A stretch of DNA of 49,106 bases from an uncultured Alphaproteobacteria bacterium (lineage in GTDB: Bacteria; Pseudomonadota; Alphaproteobacteria; Caulobacterales; Aquidulcibacteraceae), in contig CADEEL010000024.1 in the NCBI GenBank assembly GCA_902826335.1, positions 1-49,106 on the forward strand, in the 5' to 3' direction. Made by a program: the position numbers and the translations under genes. The notes under the pieces were generated by a model, which saw only the letters and a list, made by a program, of their open reading frames with translations, was not told the DNA's origin and searched no databases. Positions 8,068 to 16,414 of this stretch are shown here, in pieces. Positions within the stretch are counted from its first letter, which is position 1; every line of letters begins with the position of its first letter.

Positions 8068-9387
8068 TTAAGCCGGCGCCTCCACCGCCGCGCGCGGCCA
8101 GGCCACGGTGACCACAGCGCCGGTGCGCGGGAGCGTGCGGTTGCGCGCCTCCACGCGCGCGCCCGAGCGTTCGAGCAGCGTCTTGGCGATGAAGAAGCCA
8201 AGGCCGAGGCCCCCGCCTGGACGGTCCCGCGCGCTGCTGGAGAGATAGGGCGCCCCGAGGCGCGGCAGCACGTCGCTGGAAAAGCCGGGCCCATCGTCAC
8301 GCACGGTGATGGCGATCTCCTGGGCGTTCCAGCGCGCATTGATCTCGACCCGCGCCTGGGCAAAACCGACGGCGTTCTCGATCAGGCTGGTCAGCGCGTG
8401 GAGAATGTCCGGCGCGCGGCGCAAGGTCGGAACAGGCGCATCCGGCGGGCCTTGGATGGTGATGACGATGTCAGCGCCGAGGCCACGATGCGGCCCGACG
8501 ATTTCTTCGATCAAAGCCGGCAGCGCCGCGCGCGCCATCATCGCATCGCCTTCCTCGGGCTTGACCGCGAGCTGCTGAAGGATGGCGCGGCAACGTTCGG
8601 CTTGCGAGACAAGCACGCTTGCATCCTCGGCGAAGGGCGAATCCGCCGGCAGCGCGCGCGCCATCTCCTTGGCGACGAGATGGATCGTGGCCAGCGGCGT
8701 GCCCAATTCATGCGCGGCCGCCGCCGCAAGGCCCCCAAGCGCGGACAGCCGCTGTTCCCGCGCGAGCACAGCTTCCGTGGCGGTCAGCGCCAATGTCATG
8801 CGCGCTTCCTCTACCGCCACGGTGCGCGCGAAGAGGGTCGTGAAGAGGAGACCCGTGGCGACGGCGACCGCGAGGCCGATCTCATAAAGCCGCGGCAAGG
8901 CGAGCGGCGCATCCGCGCGCCAGGGCAGGGGCGCGCGCCAGATCAGCAGCGCCGCCACGCAGAGCAGGGCGAACAGCGCAAGCGCTCCGGTCATGCGCGG
9001 CGACAGCACCGAGGCCCCGATCGCCACTGGTGCGATCAACAGCAGCAGGAAGGGGTTGGCCGCGCCGCCCGTCAGCCCCACCAGGAGGGCGAGCTGGGCG
9101 GCGTCATAAGCGAGTTGGCCGAACGCCTCCCACATCGGCACCGGCCCTTGCGTCGGGCGCGCCACCATCAGGAAGAGATTGAACCAGGCGCTGGCCGCGA
9201 TCACCGCCAGCGCCGCGCCGAGATTGAGGTTGAGGCGCAGCACGAACTCGACGAACAGGGCCGCCCCCGTTTGCCCGGCGATGGCCAACCAACGCGCCAG
9301 GATGAGCGTCTCAAGCCGCAGGCGCCCAGAGGTGGTCGGCCCGGTGGTCGGCCAGGCGGTTGGCGCGGTGGAGGCGGCGGTGTCCAT
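8068..9387 (-). CDS. regB: Redox-sensing histidine kinase RegB/ActS/PrrB
   Basis: 439-residue membrane sensor kinase. About six membrane segments occupy residues 28-190. G-G-A-A-N-P-F at 107-113 corresponds to the RegB quinone-binding loop. The H-box is AAAAAHELGTPLATI with His226. Cys266 in Q-A-E-R-C-R lies exactly 40 residues further, the spacing of His225 and the redox-active Cys265 in Rhodobacter RegB. The ATPase domain has an N-box with E-N-A, then DDGPGF and GGGLGLGF. I chose the ATG at 9387; a GTG five codons upstream is possible. The gene is divergent from gshB, 68 bases away. Confidence 0.95.
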   Translation of the reverse strand: MDTAASTAPTAWPTTGPTTSGRLRLETLILARWLAIAGQTGAALFVEFVLRLNLNLGAALAVIAASAWFNLFLMVARPTQGPVPMWEAFGQLAYDAAQLALLVGLTGGAANPFLLLLIAPVAIGASVLSPRMTGALALFALLCVAALLIWRAPLPWRADAPLALPRLYEIGLAVAVATGLLFTTLFARTVAVEEARMTLALTATEAVLAREQRLSALGGLAAAAAHELGTPLATIHLVAKEMARALPADSPFAEDASVLVSQAERCRAILQQLAVKPEEGDAMMARAALPALIEEIVGPHRGLGADIVITIQGPPDAPVPTLRRAPDILHALTSLIENAVGFAQARVEINARWNAQEIAITVRDDGPGFSSDVLPRLGAPYLSSSARDRPGGGLGLGFFIAKTLLERSGARVEARNRTLPRTGAVVTVAWPRAAVEAPA

Positions 9388-9455
9388 GGCTCTGCTTCCC
9401 ACGGCGCGGCCGTACGCGTAAGCGGGCGCGCGGAGTTTCTTGCCGGAGTTTTTGC

Positions 9456-10391
9456 ATGCGCATCGCCGTTCAAATGGATCCGATCGAGACCATGGTGGTC
9501 ACGCGCGACACCTCGCTCGCGCTGATGATCGAGGCGCAGGGGCGCGGCCATGAAATCTGGTGGTGGCGCCCGGCCGATCTTTTTTTCGAGTCGGGCGCGG
9601 TGCATGCGGCGGCCCATCGCGTGTCGGTGAAGCTTGATCCGGACGATCATTATCGCACGCTGGAGACGCGCACCATCCCGGTCGGCGATCTCGATGTCGT
9701 GCTGATCCGCCAGGATCCGCCATTCGATATGGGGTATGTGTCCAACACCTATCTGCTTGAATTGCTCGATCCCAGCCGCACGCGCGTCATCAATCGCCCG
9801 CGCGGCGTGCGCGATATGCCGGAAAAACTCTCGACGCTGCGTTTCCCCGATCTCATTCCGGAGACGTTTGTGGGCCGCAATGAAGAGGCGCTCGCGGCGT
9901 TTGCGCGCCGCTTTGAGCAGATCGTGTTGAAGCCGGCCTTTCTCGCCGGCGGGGAGGGCGTGGCCAAGACCGCCCATGACGATCCGGAGTTCAAAAACGT
10001 CGTTGCGAAATTTCTGGCCGCGTCAGGAACCGAACCGATCATCGCCCAGGAATTCCTGACGCGTGTGCGCGAAGGCGATAAGCGCGTCTTTGCGTTGGCG
10101 GGCGAGGCGATCGGCGCGGTGCGGCGCATGCCCCAAAAGGATGAGTTCCGCGCCAATTTGCATGTCGGCGGCGTGGCGGTGGCCACGCCCCTCGATGCGC
10201 GGGACCGCGAAATCGTCGCCGCCGTGGCGCCGCTGCTGGCGCGCGAGGGCGTGCTGTTTGCTGGGCTCGACGTGATCGACGGGCGCCTCACCGAGATCAA
10301 CGTCACCTCGCCGACGCTCGTTCAAGAACTCAAACGCTTCGAGGGGATCGATCTGCCGAGCCTGTTCTGGGACCGCGTTGAGGCGATGTAG
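9456..10391 (+). CDS. gshB: Glutathione synthetase
   Basis: 311-residue ATP-grasp enzyme that joins gamma-glutamylcysteine and glycine to make glutathione. The N-terminal GSH synthase domain begins M-R-I-A-V-Q-M-D-P-I and contains VLIRQDPPFDMGY. The ATP-grasp domain has KPAFLAGGEGV where most GshB proteins have a KPLDG(M/N)GG-type loop. The metal/ATP motif is E-I-N-V-T-S-P-T. The length is typical. The start is the ATG at 9456 with GGAG nearby; a longer frame overlaps regB. The stop is three bases from that of the convergent transporter. Glutathione links it by theme to the Kef system at 27.9-30.3 kb. Confidence 0.96.
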   Translation: MRIAVQMDPIETMVVTRDTSLALMIEAQGRGHEIWWWRPADLFFESGAVHAAAHRVSVKLDPDDHYRTLETRTIPVGDLDVVLIRQDPPFDMGYVSNTYLLELLDPSRTRVINRPRGVRDMPEKLSTLRFPDLIPETFVGRNEEALAAFARRFEQIVLKPAFLAGGEGVAKTAHDDPEFKNVVAKFLAASGTEPIIAQEFLTRVREGDKRVFALAGEAIGAVRRMPQKDEFRANLHVGGVAVATPLDARDREIVAAVAPLLAREGVLFAGLDVIDGRLTEINVTSPTLVQELKRFEGIDLPSLFWDRVEAM

Positions 10392-10393
10392 CG

Positions 10394-11845
10394 CTACAAG
10401 GTCGCCAGGCGCGTTACGATCACAATGGTGAAAATCGCCGCCACATTGAGGATGAGGCCGATCGTCAGCATACGGCGCAAGGAGACAAGGCCGGTCGCGA
10501 ACGCGATTGTTTTCGCGCCGGACGCCATCGGCAGCATGAAGGAAAGGCTCGCCGCGAAGGCGACCGGGCAGGCCAGCGCGCGCACATCGACACCCGTCGC
10601 CGTCGCCACCGCGGCCACGATCGGCAACATGGCGATGATCAGCGCCACGCTCGAGGCGATTTCGGAAATGAAGATCGTGACGATCACAAGCGCGGCCACA
10701 AGGCCCCACAGCGTGCCCCAATTGGCGTTGGCGACAAGCTCGCCGATCCAGGGCGCGAGCCCGCTCGTCTCCAGCGCGCCGGCGAGCGCAAGCCCGCCGC
10801 CGAGCATGACGAGAACGCCCCAGGGCAACGCGCCTTCCGCTTCGCGCCAATCGAGCAGCGGCCCTTCGTCCCGGCTCGCCGGCGTAAGAAAGAGCGCCAG
10901 CGCGCCGAGGATGGCGATGCCGCCATCGGAGAGTTCATGCAGGCCCGGCGCGAATGCGAGCAGAGGGCGAAACAGCCACAGAAACGCAATGACGCTGAGA
11001 ATGATCAGTAGGCGGATTTCTCCCGCGCTAAGCGCGCCGAGCGCGCTCTGGCGCGACGTGAGCTCAACCAGGGCGCGTTCATGCTCGGCGGGCGTTTGGC
11101 GCCGCAGCGGCCCGGTCAGCAACAGCCAGGCGAGCGGCAGCAGCACGGCCATGATCGGCAGCGCCTGCGCGGTCCAGCCGAGCGTGCTCATCGGCGCGCC
11201 GACGCCGTTGAGGAATTGCAGCGTCGCGAGCGTGATGGGCGATGAGATCGGGGCGCCGATCGCGCCGATGAGCGCGGCATATGCGACGCCCAGAACAAAC
11301 GCGCCGCCGAGCGCGCGGTCCATCTCCGCGCCGCTCAGCACGCGCGCCACCGCGAACGCGGCAGGGGCGAAGATGAGCGCCGCCACCGCGCTCGGAACCC
11401 ACAGGCTGATCAGCGCGGCCGCGCCCATGAAGGCGGCCAGGATACGCCGCGCGCGCCCCTCGGCCCGCACCGCGATCGCCAGCGCAAGCCGATCGGCGAG
11501 CGCGCTGCGCGACACCGCCGCGCCGATCAGGAAGCCACCCAGCAGCAGGAAGAGGATCGGGTCGGCATATGAGGCGGCCGCCGCCTGGATCGATTGCCCG
11601 CCGACCAGCGGTAGGAAGGCGAGAGGCGCCAGCGCGGTCACCGCAACGGGTAGCGCCTCGCTCACCCACCAGATCACCATCAGCGCCGCCAGCGAGCCGG
11701 CCCACCACGCTTCCTGCGAAAGCCCGGGCGGCAGCGGCCAGATTTGGATAAGCGCCGCCACAATCGGGCCCGCGAACAGGCCCAGGCGCGCCGCTGTCAG
11801 GCGCGGCATGGATCGGCGTGCACTCGCTTCGGTGTGGCGCGCCAT
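10394..11845 (-). CDS. DASS/SLC13-family anion symporter
   Basis: 483-residue integral membrane protein with a dozen or so hydrophobic segments, of the divalent anion:sodium symporter (DASS, SLC13) family. Recognisable parts include WWVSEALPVAVTALAPLAFLPL in the N-terminal half and the repeat-related PWGVLVMLGGGLALAGALE and MLPMASGAKTIAFATG in the C-terminal half. Family members carry di- and tricarboxylates or sulfate; the substrate cannot be fixed from sequence. Sulfate would fit the cys genes at 19.4 kb, but they are not adjacent. The start at 11845 follows GGGGAT; an internal ATG at 11809 is also plausible. It is downstream of typA on the same strand. Confidence 0.88.
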   Translation of the reverse strand: MARHTEASARRSMPRLTAARLGLFAGPIVAALIQIWPLPPGLSQEAWWAGSLAALMVIWWVSEALPVAVTALAPLAFLPLVGGQSIQAAAASYADPILFLLLGGFLIGAAVSRSALADRLALAIAVRAEGRARRILAAFMGAAALISLWVPSAVAALIFAPAAFAVARVLSGAEMDRALGGAFVLGVAYAALIGAIGAPISSPITLATLQFLNGVGAPMSTLGWTAQALPIMAVLLPLAWLLLTGPLRRQTPAEHERALVELTSRQSALGALSAGEIRLLIILSVIAFLWLFRPLLAFAPGLHELSDGGIAILGALALFLTPASRDEGPLLDWREAEGALPWGVLVMLGGGLALAGALETSGLAPWIGELVANANWGTLWGLVAALVIVTIFISEIASSVALIIAMLPIVAAVATATGVDVRALACPVAFAASLSFMLPMASGAKTIAFATGLVSLRRMLTIGLILNVAAIFTIVIVTRLATL

Positions 11846-11896
11846 GGGCGATCCCCGTCGCGCATCTTGTAGATGGATTTGCGCCGTGCGCGATAG

Positions 11897-11919
11897 CCAA
11901 AAGTGGAACCCGGTTTTGG
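11897..11919. repeat. Short inverted repeat, copy 1 of the AAAAGTGG/CCGGTTTT element
   Basis: CCAAAA and TTTTGG flank GTGGAACCCGG between the typA stop and the transporter start. The core AAAAGTGGAACCCGGTTTT differs by two bases from the core at 22488-22506. Sequences with this core are scattered through many alphaproteobacterial genomes. Confidence 0.55.
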
Positions 11920-11963
11920 CGGCCATCGCGCTCAAAAGAATGCGGCGCAATAGGGCCGCCCGC

Positions 11964-13790
11964 TCAGGCGCGGGCGCGGCGCTTGCGTTCGTGCGGATCG
12001 AGCCAGGTCTTGCGCACGCGCACCGCCGCCGGCGTGACTTCGACGAGTTCGTCATCGTCGATCCAGGCGATCGCCTGCTCCAGCGTCATGCGCCGCGCGG
12101 GCGTCAGGCGCATCGCCTCGTCCTTGCCGGAGGAGCGCACATTGGAAAGCTTCTTTTCCTTGATCGGATTGACTTCGAGATCGTCGCTCTTGGCGTTTTC
12201 GCCGATCACCATGCCGCTATAAAGATCCTCGCCCGGCTCGACGAAAAGAACGCCCCGCTCCTCAAGATAGAAGAGGGCGTAGGTTACGGCCCGTCCCGGT
12301 TCGGTGGAAATGAGCGCGCCGTTGCGGCGTCCGGGAATCTCGCCTTTCCACGGCGCCCAGGCGTGGAACAGCCGGTTCATCACGCCCGAGCCGCGCGTGT
12401 CGGTGAGGAATTCGCCGTGATAGCCCACGAGCCCGCGCGCCGGCGCATGAAACACGAGGCGCGTCTTGCCGCCGCCCGAGGGGCGCATATCCTGCAGCTC
12501 GGCGCGGCGCACGCTCATCTTCTCGATCACCACGCCGCTGAATTCGTCATCGACATCGACGACCACTTCTTCGATCGGCTCAAAAACCTGCCCGTTCTCT
12601 TCCCGCGTCAGCACTTTCGGGCGCGAGATCGAGACTTCAAACCCTTCGCGCCGCATGGATTCGATCAGCACGCCGAGCTGCAATTCGCCGCGGCCCGCCA
12701 CCTCGAACGAATCCTTATTGTCCGCCTCGCGCACGCGGATGGCGACATTCGATTCCGCCTCCCGCATCAGTCGTTCGCGAATGACGCGGCTTTGCACTTT
12801 ATCGCCGGCGCGACCGGCGAGCGGCGAATCGTTGATCGACACAGTGATCGCCAAGGTGGGCGGATCAATCGGGCTCGAAGGCAGCGGCGCGGCGAGATCA
12901 AGCGCGCCGATCGTATCGGCGACGGTGGTGTCGGAAAGGCCGGCGATGGCGACGATGTCGCCCGCCTCGGCGCTGTCGACGGGCACGCGCTTCAAGCCGC
13001 GAAAGGCCAGCAATTTGGTCAGCCGCCCACGTTCGATCTCGGTTCCATCGCGGGCCAGCGCCTTGATCGTATCGCCCGCGCGCGCGACGCCGCTTTCGAT
13101 CCGCCCGGTCAGCAGCCGTCCGAGGAACGGGTCCGATTCCAGGATCGTGGCCAGCATGGAGAAAGGTTCGCCCCGGCGCGCGATCGGCGCGGGGTCCGGC
13201 ACGTGCGCAACGATCGTCTCGAACAGGGGGGCGAGGCCCACGCGCGCTTCGGCGAGATCCTTGACCGCCCAGCCTTCCTTGCCCGAGGCGTAGAGGATCG
13301 GGAAATCGGCCTGCGCGTCGCTGGCGCCCAGCGCCAGGAAAAGTTCGAACACGTCGTTCAGCGTCTGGTCCGGCGCGGCGTTGGCGCGGTCGATTTTGTT
13401 GAGCACCACGATGGGCCTGAGGCCCCGCGCCAGCGCCTTCGACAATACGAACTTGGTCTGCGGCATGACGCCTTCGGCGGCGTCCACCAGCAGCAGGCAT
13501 CCATCGACCATGGAGAGGATGCGCTCCACTTCGCCGCCGAAATCGGCGTGGCCGGGCGTATCGACGACATTGATCCGCGTCTCGCCGGCCGGGCCAGACC
13601 AGAGGATCGAGGTGCACTTGGCCAGGATGGTGATGCCGCGCTCGCGCTCCTGGGGATTGGAATCCATCGCCCGCTCGGCATGGGCTTCGTTCTCACGGAA
13701 CGCGCCGCCCTGGGCGAGCATCTGATCGACCAGTGTGGTTTTGCCGTGATCGACGTGCGCGATGATGGCGATATTGCGTATTTGGGTCAT
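11964..13790 (-). CDS. typA: Ribosome-associated GTPase TypA/BipA
   Basis: 608-residue translational GTPase that binds the 70S ribosome and helps 50S assembly and stress adaptation. The start at 13790 gives the family N-terminus MTQIRNIAIIAHVDHGKTTL, with the G1 P-loop at residues 11-18. Further motifs are RERGITI (G2), DTPGHADFGGEVER (G3) and NKID (G4). Domain II, the EF-G-like domains and the TypA C-terminal domain follow (GRGELQLGVL, MRREGFEVSISRP, PARGLVGYHGEFLTDTRG). The length is as expected. An upstream in-frame extension of 22 codons is not conserved in the family. It is probably cotranscribed with the transporter downstream. Confidence 0.98.
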   Translation of the reverse strand: MTQIRNIAIIAHVDHGKTTLVDQMLAQGGAFRENEAHAERAMDSNPQERERGITILAKCTSILWSGPAGETRINVVDTPGHADFGGEVERILSMVDGCLLLVDAAEGVMPQTKFVLSKALARGLRPIVVLNKIDRANAAPDQTLNDVFELFLALGASDAQADFPILYASGKEGWAVKDLAEARVGLAPLFETIVAHVPDPAPIARRGEPFSMLATILESDPFLGRLLTGRIESGVARAGDTIKALARDGTEIERGRLTKLLAFRGLKRVPVDSAEAGDIVAIAGLSDTTVADTIGALDLAAPLPSSPIDPPTLAITVSINDSPLAGRAGDKVQSRVIRERLMREAESNVAIRVREADNKDSFEVAGRGELQLGVLIESMRREGFEVSISRPKVLTREENGQVFEPIEEVVVDVDDEFSGVVIEKMSVRRAELQDMRPSGGGKTRLVFHAPARGLVGYHGEFLTDTRGSGVMNRLFHAWAPWKGEIPGRRNGALISTEPGRAVTYALFYLEERGVLFVEPGEDLYSGMVIGENAKSDDLEVNPIKEKKLSNVRSSGKDEAMRLTPARRMTLEQAIAWIDDDELVEVTPAAVRVRKTWLDPHERKRRARA

Positions 13791-14057
13791 GGCCGGGGCT
13801 GGGTTTGAGGGCTGATCGTCGGGGACTAATGTGGGGGAGGGCGACGCTTTCTGCACATGCGAAGGGCAGTGGGCAAGAGAATCCCGGTTTTAGGCGCCTT
13901 CAGGAGGGCGCCGAATTCGCACAGGACGCCCAGCAGAACGTCATGACCGACATTAAATTTAATAAAAACAACGATATAGTCCCGGCGCTCGATAGACTTC
14001 GCGTGGGCGCGGCGATTTGGTTCTTGAATTTTGTGCACCGCAACGTATTTTTAGCAC
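13791..14057. other. Leader region of typA with an A+T-rich patch
   Basis: No gene was seen. An A+T-rich patch at about 13950-13980 contrasts with the surroundings and may be an upstream activating sequence or promoter for typA (minus) or for the RNA to the right (plus). GGCGCC...GGCGCC near 13892-13911 can form a hairpin in the typA leader. Confidence 0.35.
14024..14051 (+). promoter_or_regulatory. Candidate sigma-70 promoter for the small RNA
   Basis: TTGAAT (14024-14029) and TATTTT (14046-14051) are 16 bases apart, close to a housekeeping promoter. Transcription would start near 14058, just before the first of three hairpins. Confidence 0.5.
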
Positions 14058-14146
14058 GTTGCCGCGTTTCGCGACGCGGCCCGCCCCAATTGGGCGTTTC
14101 CTCCCTATGTAACTTTCGCCCCGGACCAAGGTCCGGGGCGTTTTTC
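14058..14146 (+). ncRNA. Candidate small regulatory RNA with exposed anti-Shine-Dalgarno stretch
   Basis: A compact intergenic unit of about 89 bases with a promoter-like sequence upstream and a textbook terminator. Hairpin 1 is GCCGCGT/ACGCGGC (14061-14067 with 14074-14080). Hairpin 2 is CGCCC/GGGCG (14082-14086 with 14092-14096). Then comes an unpaired linker with CCTCCCT (14100-14106), complementary to Shine-Dalgarno sequences, and finally the terminator hairpin. No plus-strand gene precedes it (typA runs the other way), so the terminator is unexplained unless a free RNA is made. Alphaproteobacterial trans-acting sRNAs such as the alpha-r14 family use similar unpaired CCUCC stretches. Family membership is not established. 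Confidence 0.6.
14117..14145 (+). terminator. Strong rho-independent terminator
   Basis: A perfect 11-base-pair stem CGCCCCGGACC/GGTCCGGGGCG with a two-base AA loop is followed by TTTTT. The T-run is on the plus strand only, so it does not serve the minus-strand amidohydrolase gene to its right. Confidence 0.9.
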
Positions 14147-14168
14147 TGTACGGTCGGCCGCCTGAGGG

Positions 14169-15092
14169 TCAGGCGAGACTTTTGTGCAGCTCCGCCGCCG
14201 CCAGCGCGGCGGCCAGACGCCCCATATCGGCCCGCACCCGCAGGAAGCCGGACGTGCGCGAGAGGCTCGCCTCGTCGAGATAAAGGCTTCGGCACAATTC
14301 GATCTGCAGCGCATGGACCCGGCGGCCCGGCCGGCCATAGGTTTGCGTTGTGTGGCCGCCCGCGAACGGCGCGTTGCGCGCCACCTTGTAGCCGAGCCGC
14401 TGCAGCGTCGCCTCCACAAGCGACGTTACGGAGGGGTGGCACGAGGCGCCGAACCGGTCGCCCAGCACGATGTCCGGCGCGTTCGGCCCCCGGGCCGCGC
14501 TCGGCATCGAATGGCAGTCGATCAGCACCACGCACCCGCACCGGGCGCGCGTGTCCTCGATCAAGCTCCGCAGCATGGCGTGGTAGGGCCGATGTACGGT
14601 CGCGATGCGGAGCTGGGCGTCCTCCATCGTCAGCTTGTCGCGGTAGATCGCCTGGCCGTCGCCGGCGATGCGCGGGATGGCGCCGAGGCCGGCCTGCAGC
14701 CGGGCCGAGGCGAACGCTCCTGGGGCCGCGGCTGAGAGGCGTTCGTGGAACATGTCGGGATCAAGCTCGTCCATAGCGCGGTTGAGATCGACATAGGCGC
14801 GCGCCACCGTGGCCGAGAGCAGCGGGGCGCCGTGCGTGACGGCGCCGCTGAAAATCTCGTCCACATAGGCGTCCTCGGAACGCCTGAGGCTCATCATGCC
14901 GGCCCGGGACAGCGCCAGAAAATCAGCCGGATAACGCCGCCCGGAATGGGGCGAGGCGTAGATGAGCGGCGTCATCGGGCGCAGCGGCGCGATCAACGCA
15001 AAAGGCGCCGGCGCAGGCTCGGCGTGCGCGCCCACATCCCCGTCAGGGGCCGGGGAGGCGCGGATCGATGCGGCGTCGGATAAGCTCTCCAT
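14169..15092 (-). CDS. N-formylglutamate amidohydrolase family protein
   Basis: 307-residue zinc-dependent hydrolase of the HutG-type N-formylglutamate amidohydrolase (FGase) family. Visible family motifs are I-Y-A-S-P-H-S-G-R-R-Y-P, with the zinc-binding His in the S-P-H-S-G context, V-D-L-N-R and L-I-D-C-H-S-M-P near residue 190. C-terminal GGHTTQTYGRP and HALQIELCRSLYLDE complete the pattern. HutG acts at the end of one histidine-degradation route, but no other hut gene is present, so the physiological substrate is uncertain. I used the ATG at 15092; a TTG six codons upstream is possible. The first 45 residues are low-complexity and poorly conserved-looking. Confidence 0.9.
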   Translation of the reverse strand: MESLSDAASIRASPAPDGDVGAHAEPAPAPFALIAPLRPMTPLIYASPHSGRRYPADFLALSRAGMMSLRRSEDAYVDEIFSGAVTHGAPLLSATVARAYVDLNRAMDELDPDMFHERLSAAAPGAFASARLQAGLGAIPRIAGDGQAIYRDKLTMEDAQLRIATVHRPYHAMLRSLIEDTRARCGCVVLIDCHSMPSAARGPNAPDIVLGDRFGASCHPSVTSLVEATLQRLGYKVARNAPFAGGHTTQTYGRPGRRVHALQIELCRSLYLDEASLSRTSGFLRVRADMGRLAAALAAAELHKSLA

Positions 15093-15209
15093 TCGCTCGG
15101 ACGTTCTCAATCCCGCCGCCCGGCGTCAACAAGGCGCGGTCACGGCAAGGCGGTCTTTACCACGCGTCGGCGACAAGGTAGCGCTAGGCAATCAGGGGAG
15201 CGGCCTGCC

Positions 15210-15569
15210 ATGGCGCGAATTCTGCTGGCGGAAGATGATGAATCGCTGCGGGCGTTCCTAACCGTCAATCTGCGGCGAGCCGGCCATGAGGTCGAATCCT
15301 TCGCTGATGGTGATTCCGCTTGGGCCGCGCTCGAGCGCGGGGCCTATGAATTGCTGCTCACCGATATCGTCATGCCCGGCATGGACGGGATTGAGCTGGC
15401 GCGGCGCGGCGCGGAAGTCGATCCAGGCATGAAGATCGTATTCATCACCGGCTTCGCGGCGGTGGCGCTCAGCCAACAAAGCCAAACGCCGAAGAACGCC
15501 AAGGTGCTGTCCAAGCCCTTTCACCTGAAGGACCTCGTCGCCGAGGTCGAACGTGTGATGGCGGCCTGA
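15210..15569 (+). CDS. cpdR: Cell-cycle response regulator CpdR
   Basis: 119-residue single-domain response regulator. It has acidic residues E8-D9-D10, phospho-acceptor Asp52 (L-L-T-D-I-V-M-P), Thr in F-I-T-G-F and Lys in L-S-K-P-F. The sequence MARILLAEDDESLRAFL and the tail ending in Ala-Ala match CpdR. In Caulobacter, unphosphorylated CpdR helps bring substrates to ClpXP, and the CckA-ChpT relay inactivates it by phosphorylation. The relay partner ChpT is encoded at 26.1-26.8 kb. GGGGAG precedes the start. No full CtrA box (TTAA-N7-TTAA) was found upstream. Confidence 0.94.
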   Translation: MARILLAEDDESLRAFLTVNLRRAGHEVESFADGDSAWAALERGAYELLLTDIVMPGMDGIELARRGAEVDPGMKIVFITGFAAVALSQQSQTPKNAKVLSKPFHLKDLVAEVERVMAA

Positions 15570-15579
15570 CACGCGCAGT

Positions 15580-16245
15580 CTACGTCTCGGCCCACATGCG
15601 CATGAGGTTTTGCCGCGCGACTTCAAGCCGCGTGCGGCTCAGCCAATCCATCTTTGCGCCCTCGATGGCTGAGATTTCGCCCAGCTCGAAGAGGATGTCG
15701 CGCTTGGCTTCGTCGGCCACGAAGCTCTGGATGAACGTGATCCCAACCAGCCGCACGCCCTGACGCACCGGCGCAACTTCGTGCAGTGTGGTGGATGGAT
15801 AGACCACCGCATGACCAGGCAGCAATTTGACGGGCAGGGCCTGCAAGCCGTTGTGGATCACAAGTTCCCCGCCCTCATAGGTGCGCGGATCGGCGAGGAA
15901 GATCGTACAGGAAAGATCGGACCGCAGCGGCTCGCCGCCGATCTCCATCATCGCGGCGTCCGCGTGCGCGCCGTATTTCATGCCCGGCTCGTATTTCGCG
16001 AGCAGCGGCGGCGCCACGGTGCGTGGCAAGGTGAAGTCCTGAAATTCCTCCGACCGCGCCAAGGCGTTCATCATGATCTCGGAGGATTCGGCGTAAAGCG
16101 GGTCGGTGTAGTCCGCCTGCAGATTGTTCTTGGCGAGTGCGGCGGGATTGGTCGCGCGTCCGTCCGCGAACTTGATCTGCCGCGCGATGTCAGCAAGCCG
16201 CGCCACATCCGCCGCGCCCAGCAATTCCTTGAGTTGCAAATACAT
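15580..16245 (-). CDS. Fe(II)/2-oxoglutarate-dependent PKHD-type hydroxylase
   Basis: 221-residue oxygenase of the PKHD/PiuC type. The iron ligands are His and Asp in K-Y-G-A-H-A-D and His in S-T-T-L-H-E-V. The 2-oxoglutarate Arg is probably in VRQGVRLVGITFIQS. The N-terminal MYLQLKELLGAADVARL and the C-terminal helical tail ending near MRMW are family-like. Some members are linked to siderophore uptake and iron-regulated genes; no iron gene is adjacent here. The start lies only 18 bases after the CCA end of tRNA-Val on the same strand, with no terminator and only a weak ribosome-binding site (AAGCGG). Confidence 0.93.
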   Translation of the reverse strand: MYLQLKELLGAADVARLADIARQIKFADGRATNPAALAKNNLQADYTDPLYAESSEIMMNALARSEEFQDFTLPRTVAPPLLAKYEPGMKYGAHADAAMMEIGGEPLRSDLSCTIFLADPRTYEGGELVIHNGLQALPVKLLPGHAVVYPSTTLHEVAPVRQGVRLVGITFIQSFVADEAKRDILFELGEISAIEGAKMDWLSRTRLEVARQNLMRMWAET

Positions 16246-16263
16246 GGCCGAGCCGCTTTGGAA

Positions 16264-16338
<75 letters not shown>

Positions 16339-16414
16339 GCCGCCTGGGTCGCCCCACGCGCCGAAATCGGGAGCCACGCTATAGCCTCGCGCTGGGGGCG
16401 CACGCAAGGCGAGC

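Noticed and set aside
7516..9525. Plus-strand open frame of 669 codons
   Set aside because: Antisense to regA and regB; rich in Arg, His and Gln with no domain pattern.
10425..13808. Plus-strand open frame of 1127 codons
   Set aside because: Lies wholly antisense to the DASS transporter and typA, both of which have clear motifs. Composition is Arg/Ala/Ser-rich, as in shadow frames of G+C-rich genes.
13943..14776. Small protein starting M-T-D-I-K-F-N-K-N in the typA leader
   Set aside because: The frame runs through the strong terminator at 14117-14145 and then antisense through the amidohydrolase gene; no ribosome-binding site. A small RNA explains the region better.
15093..15209. CtrA-binding site upstream of cpdR
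   Set aside because: No TTAA-N7-TTAA and no TTAAC half-site in the interval.
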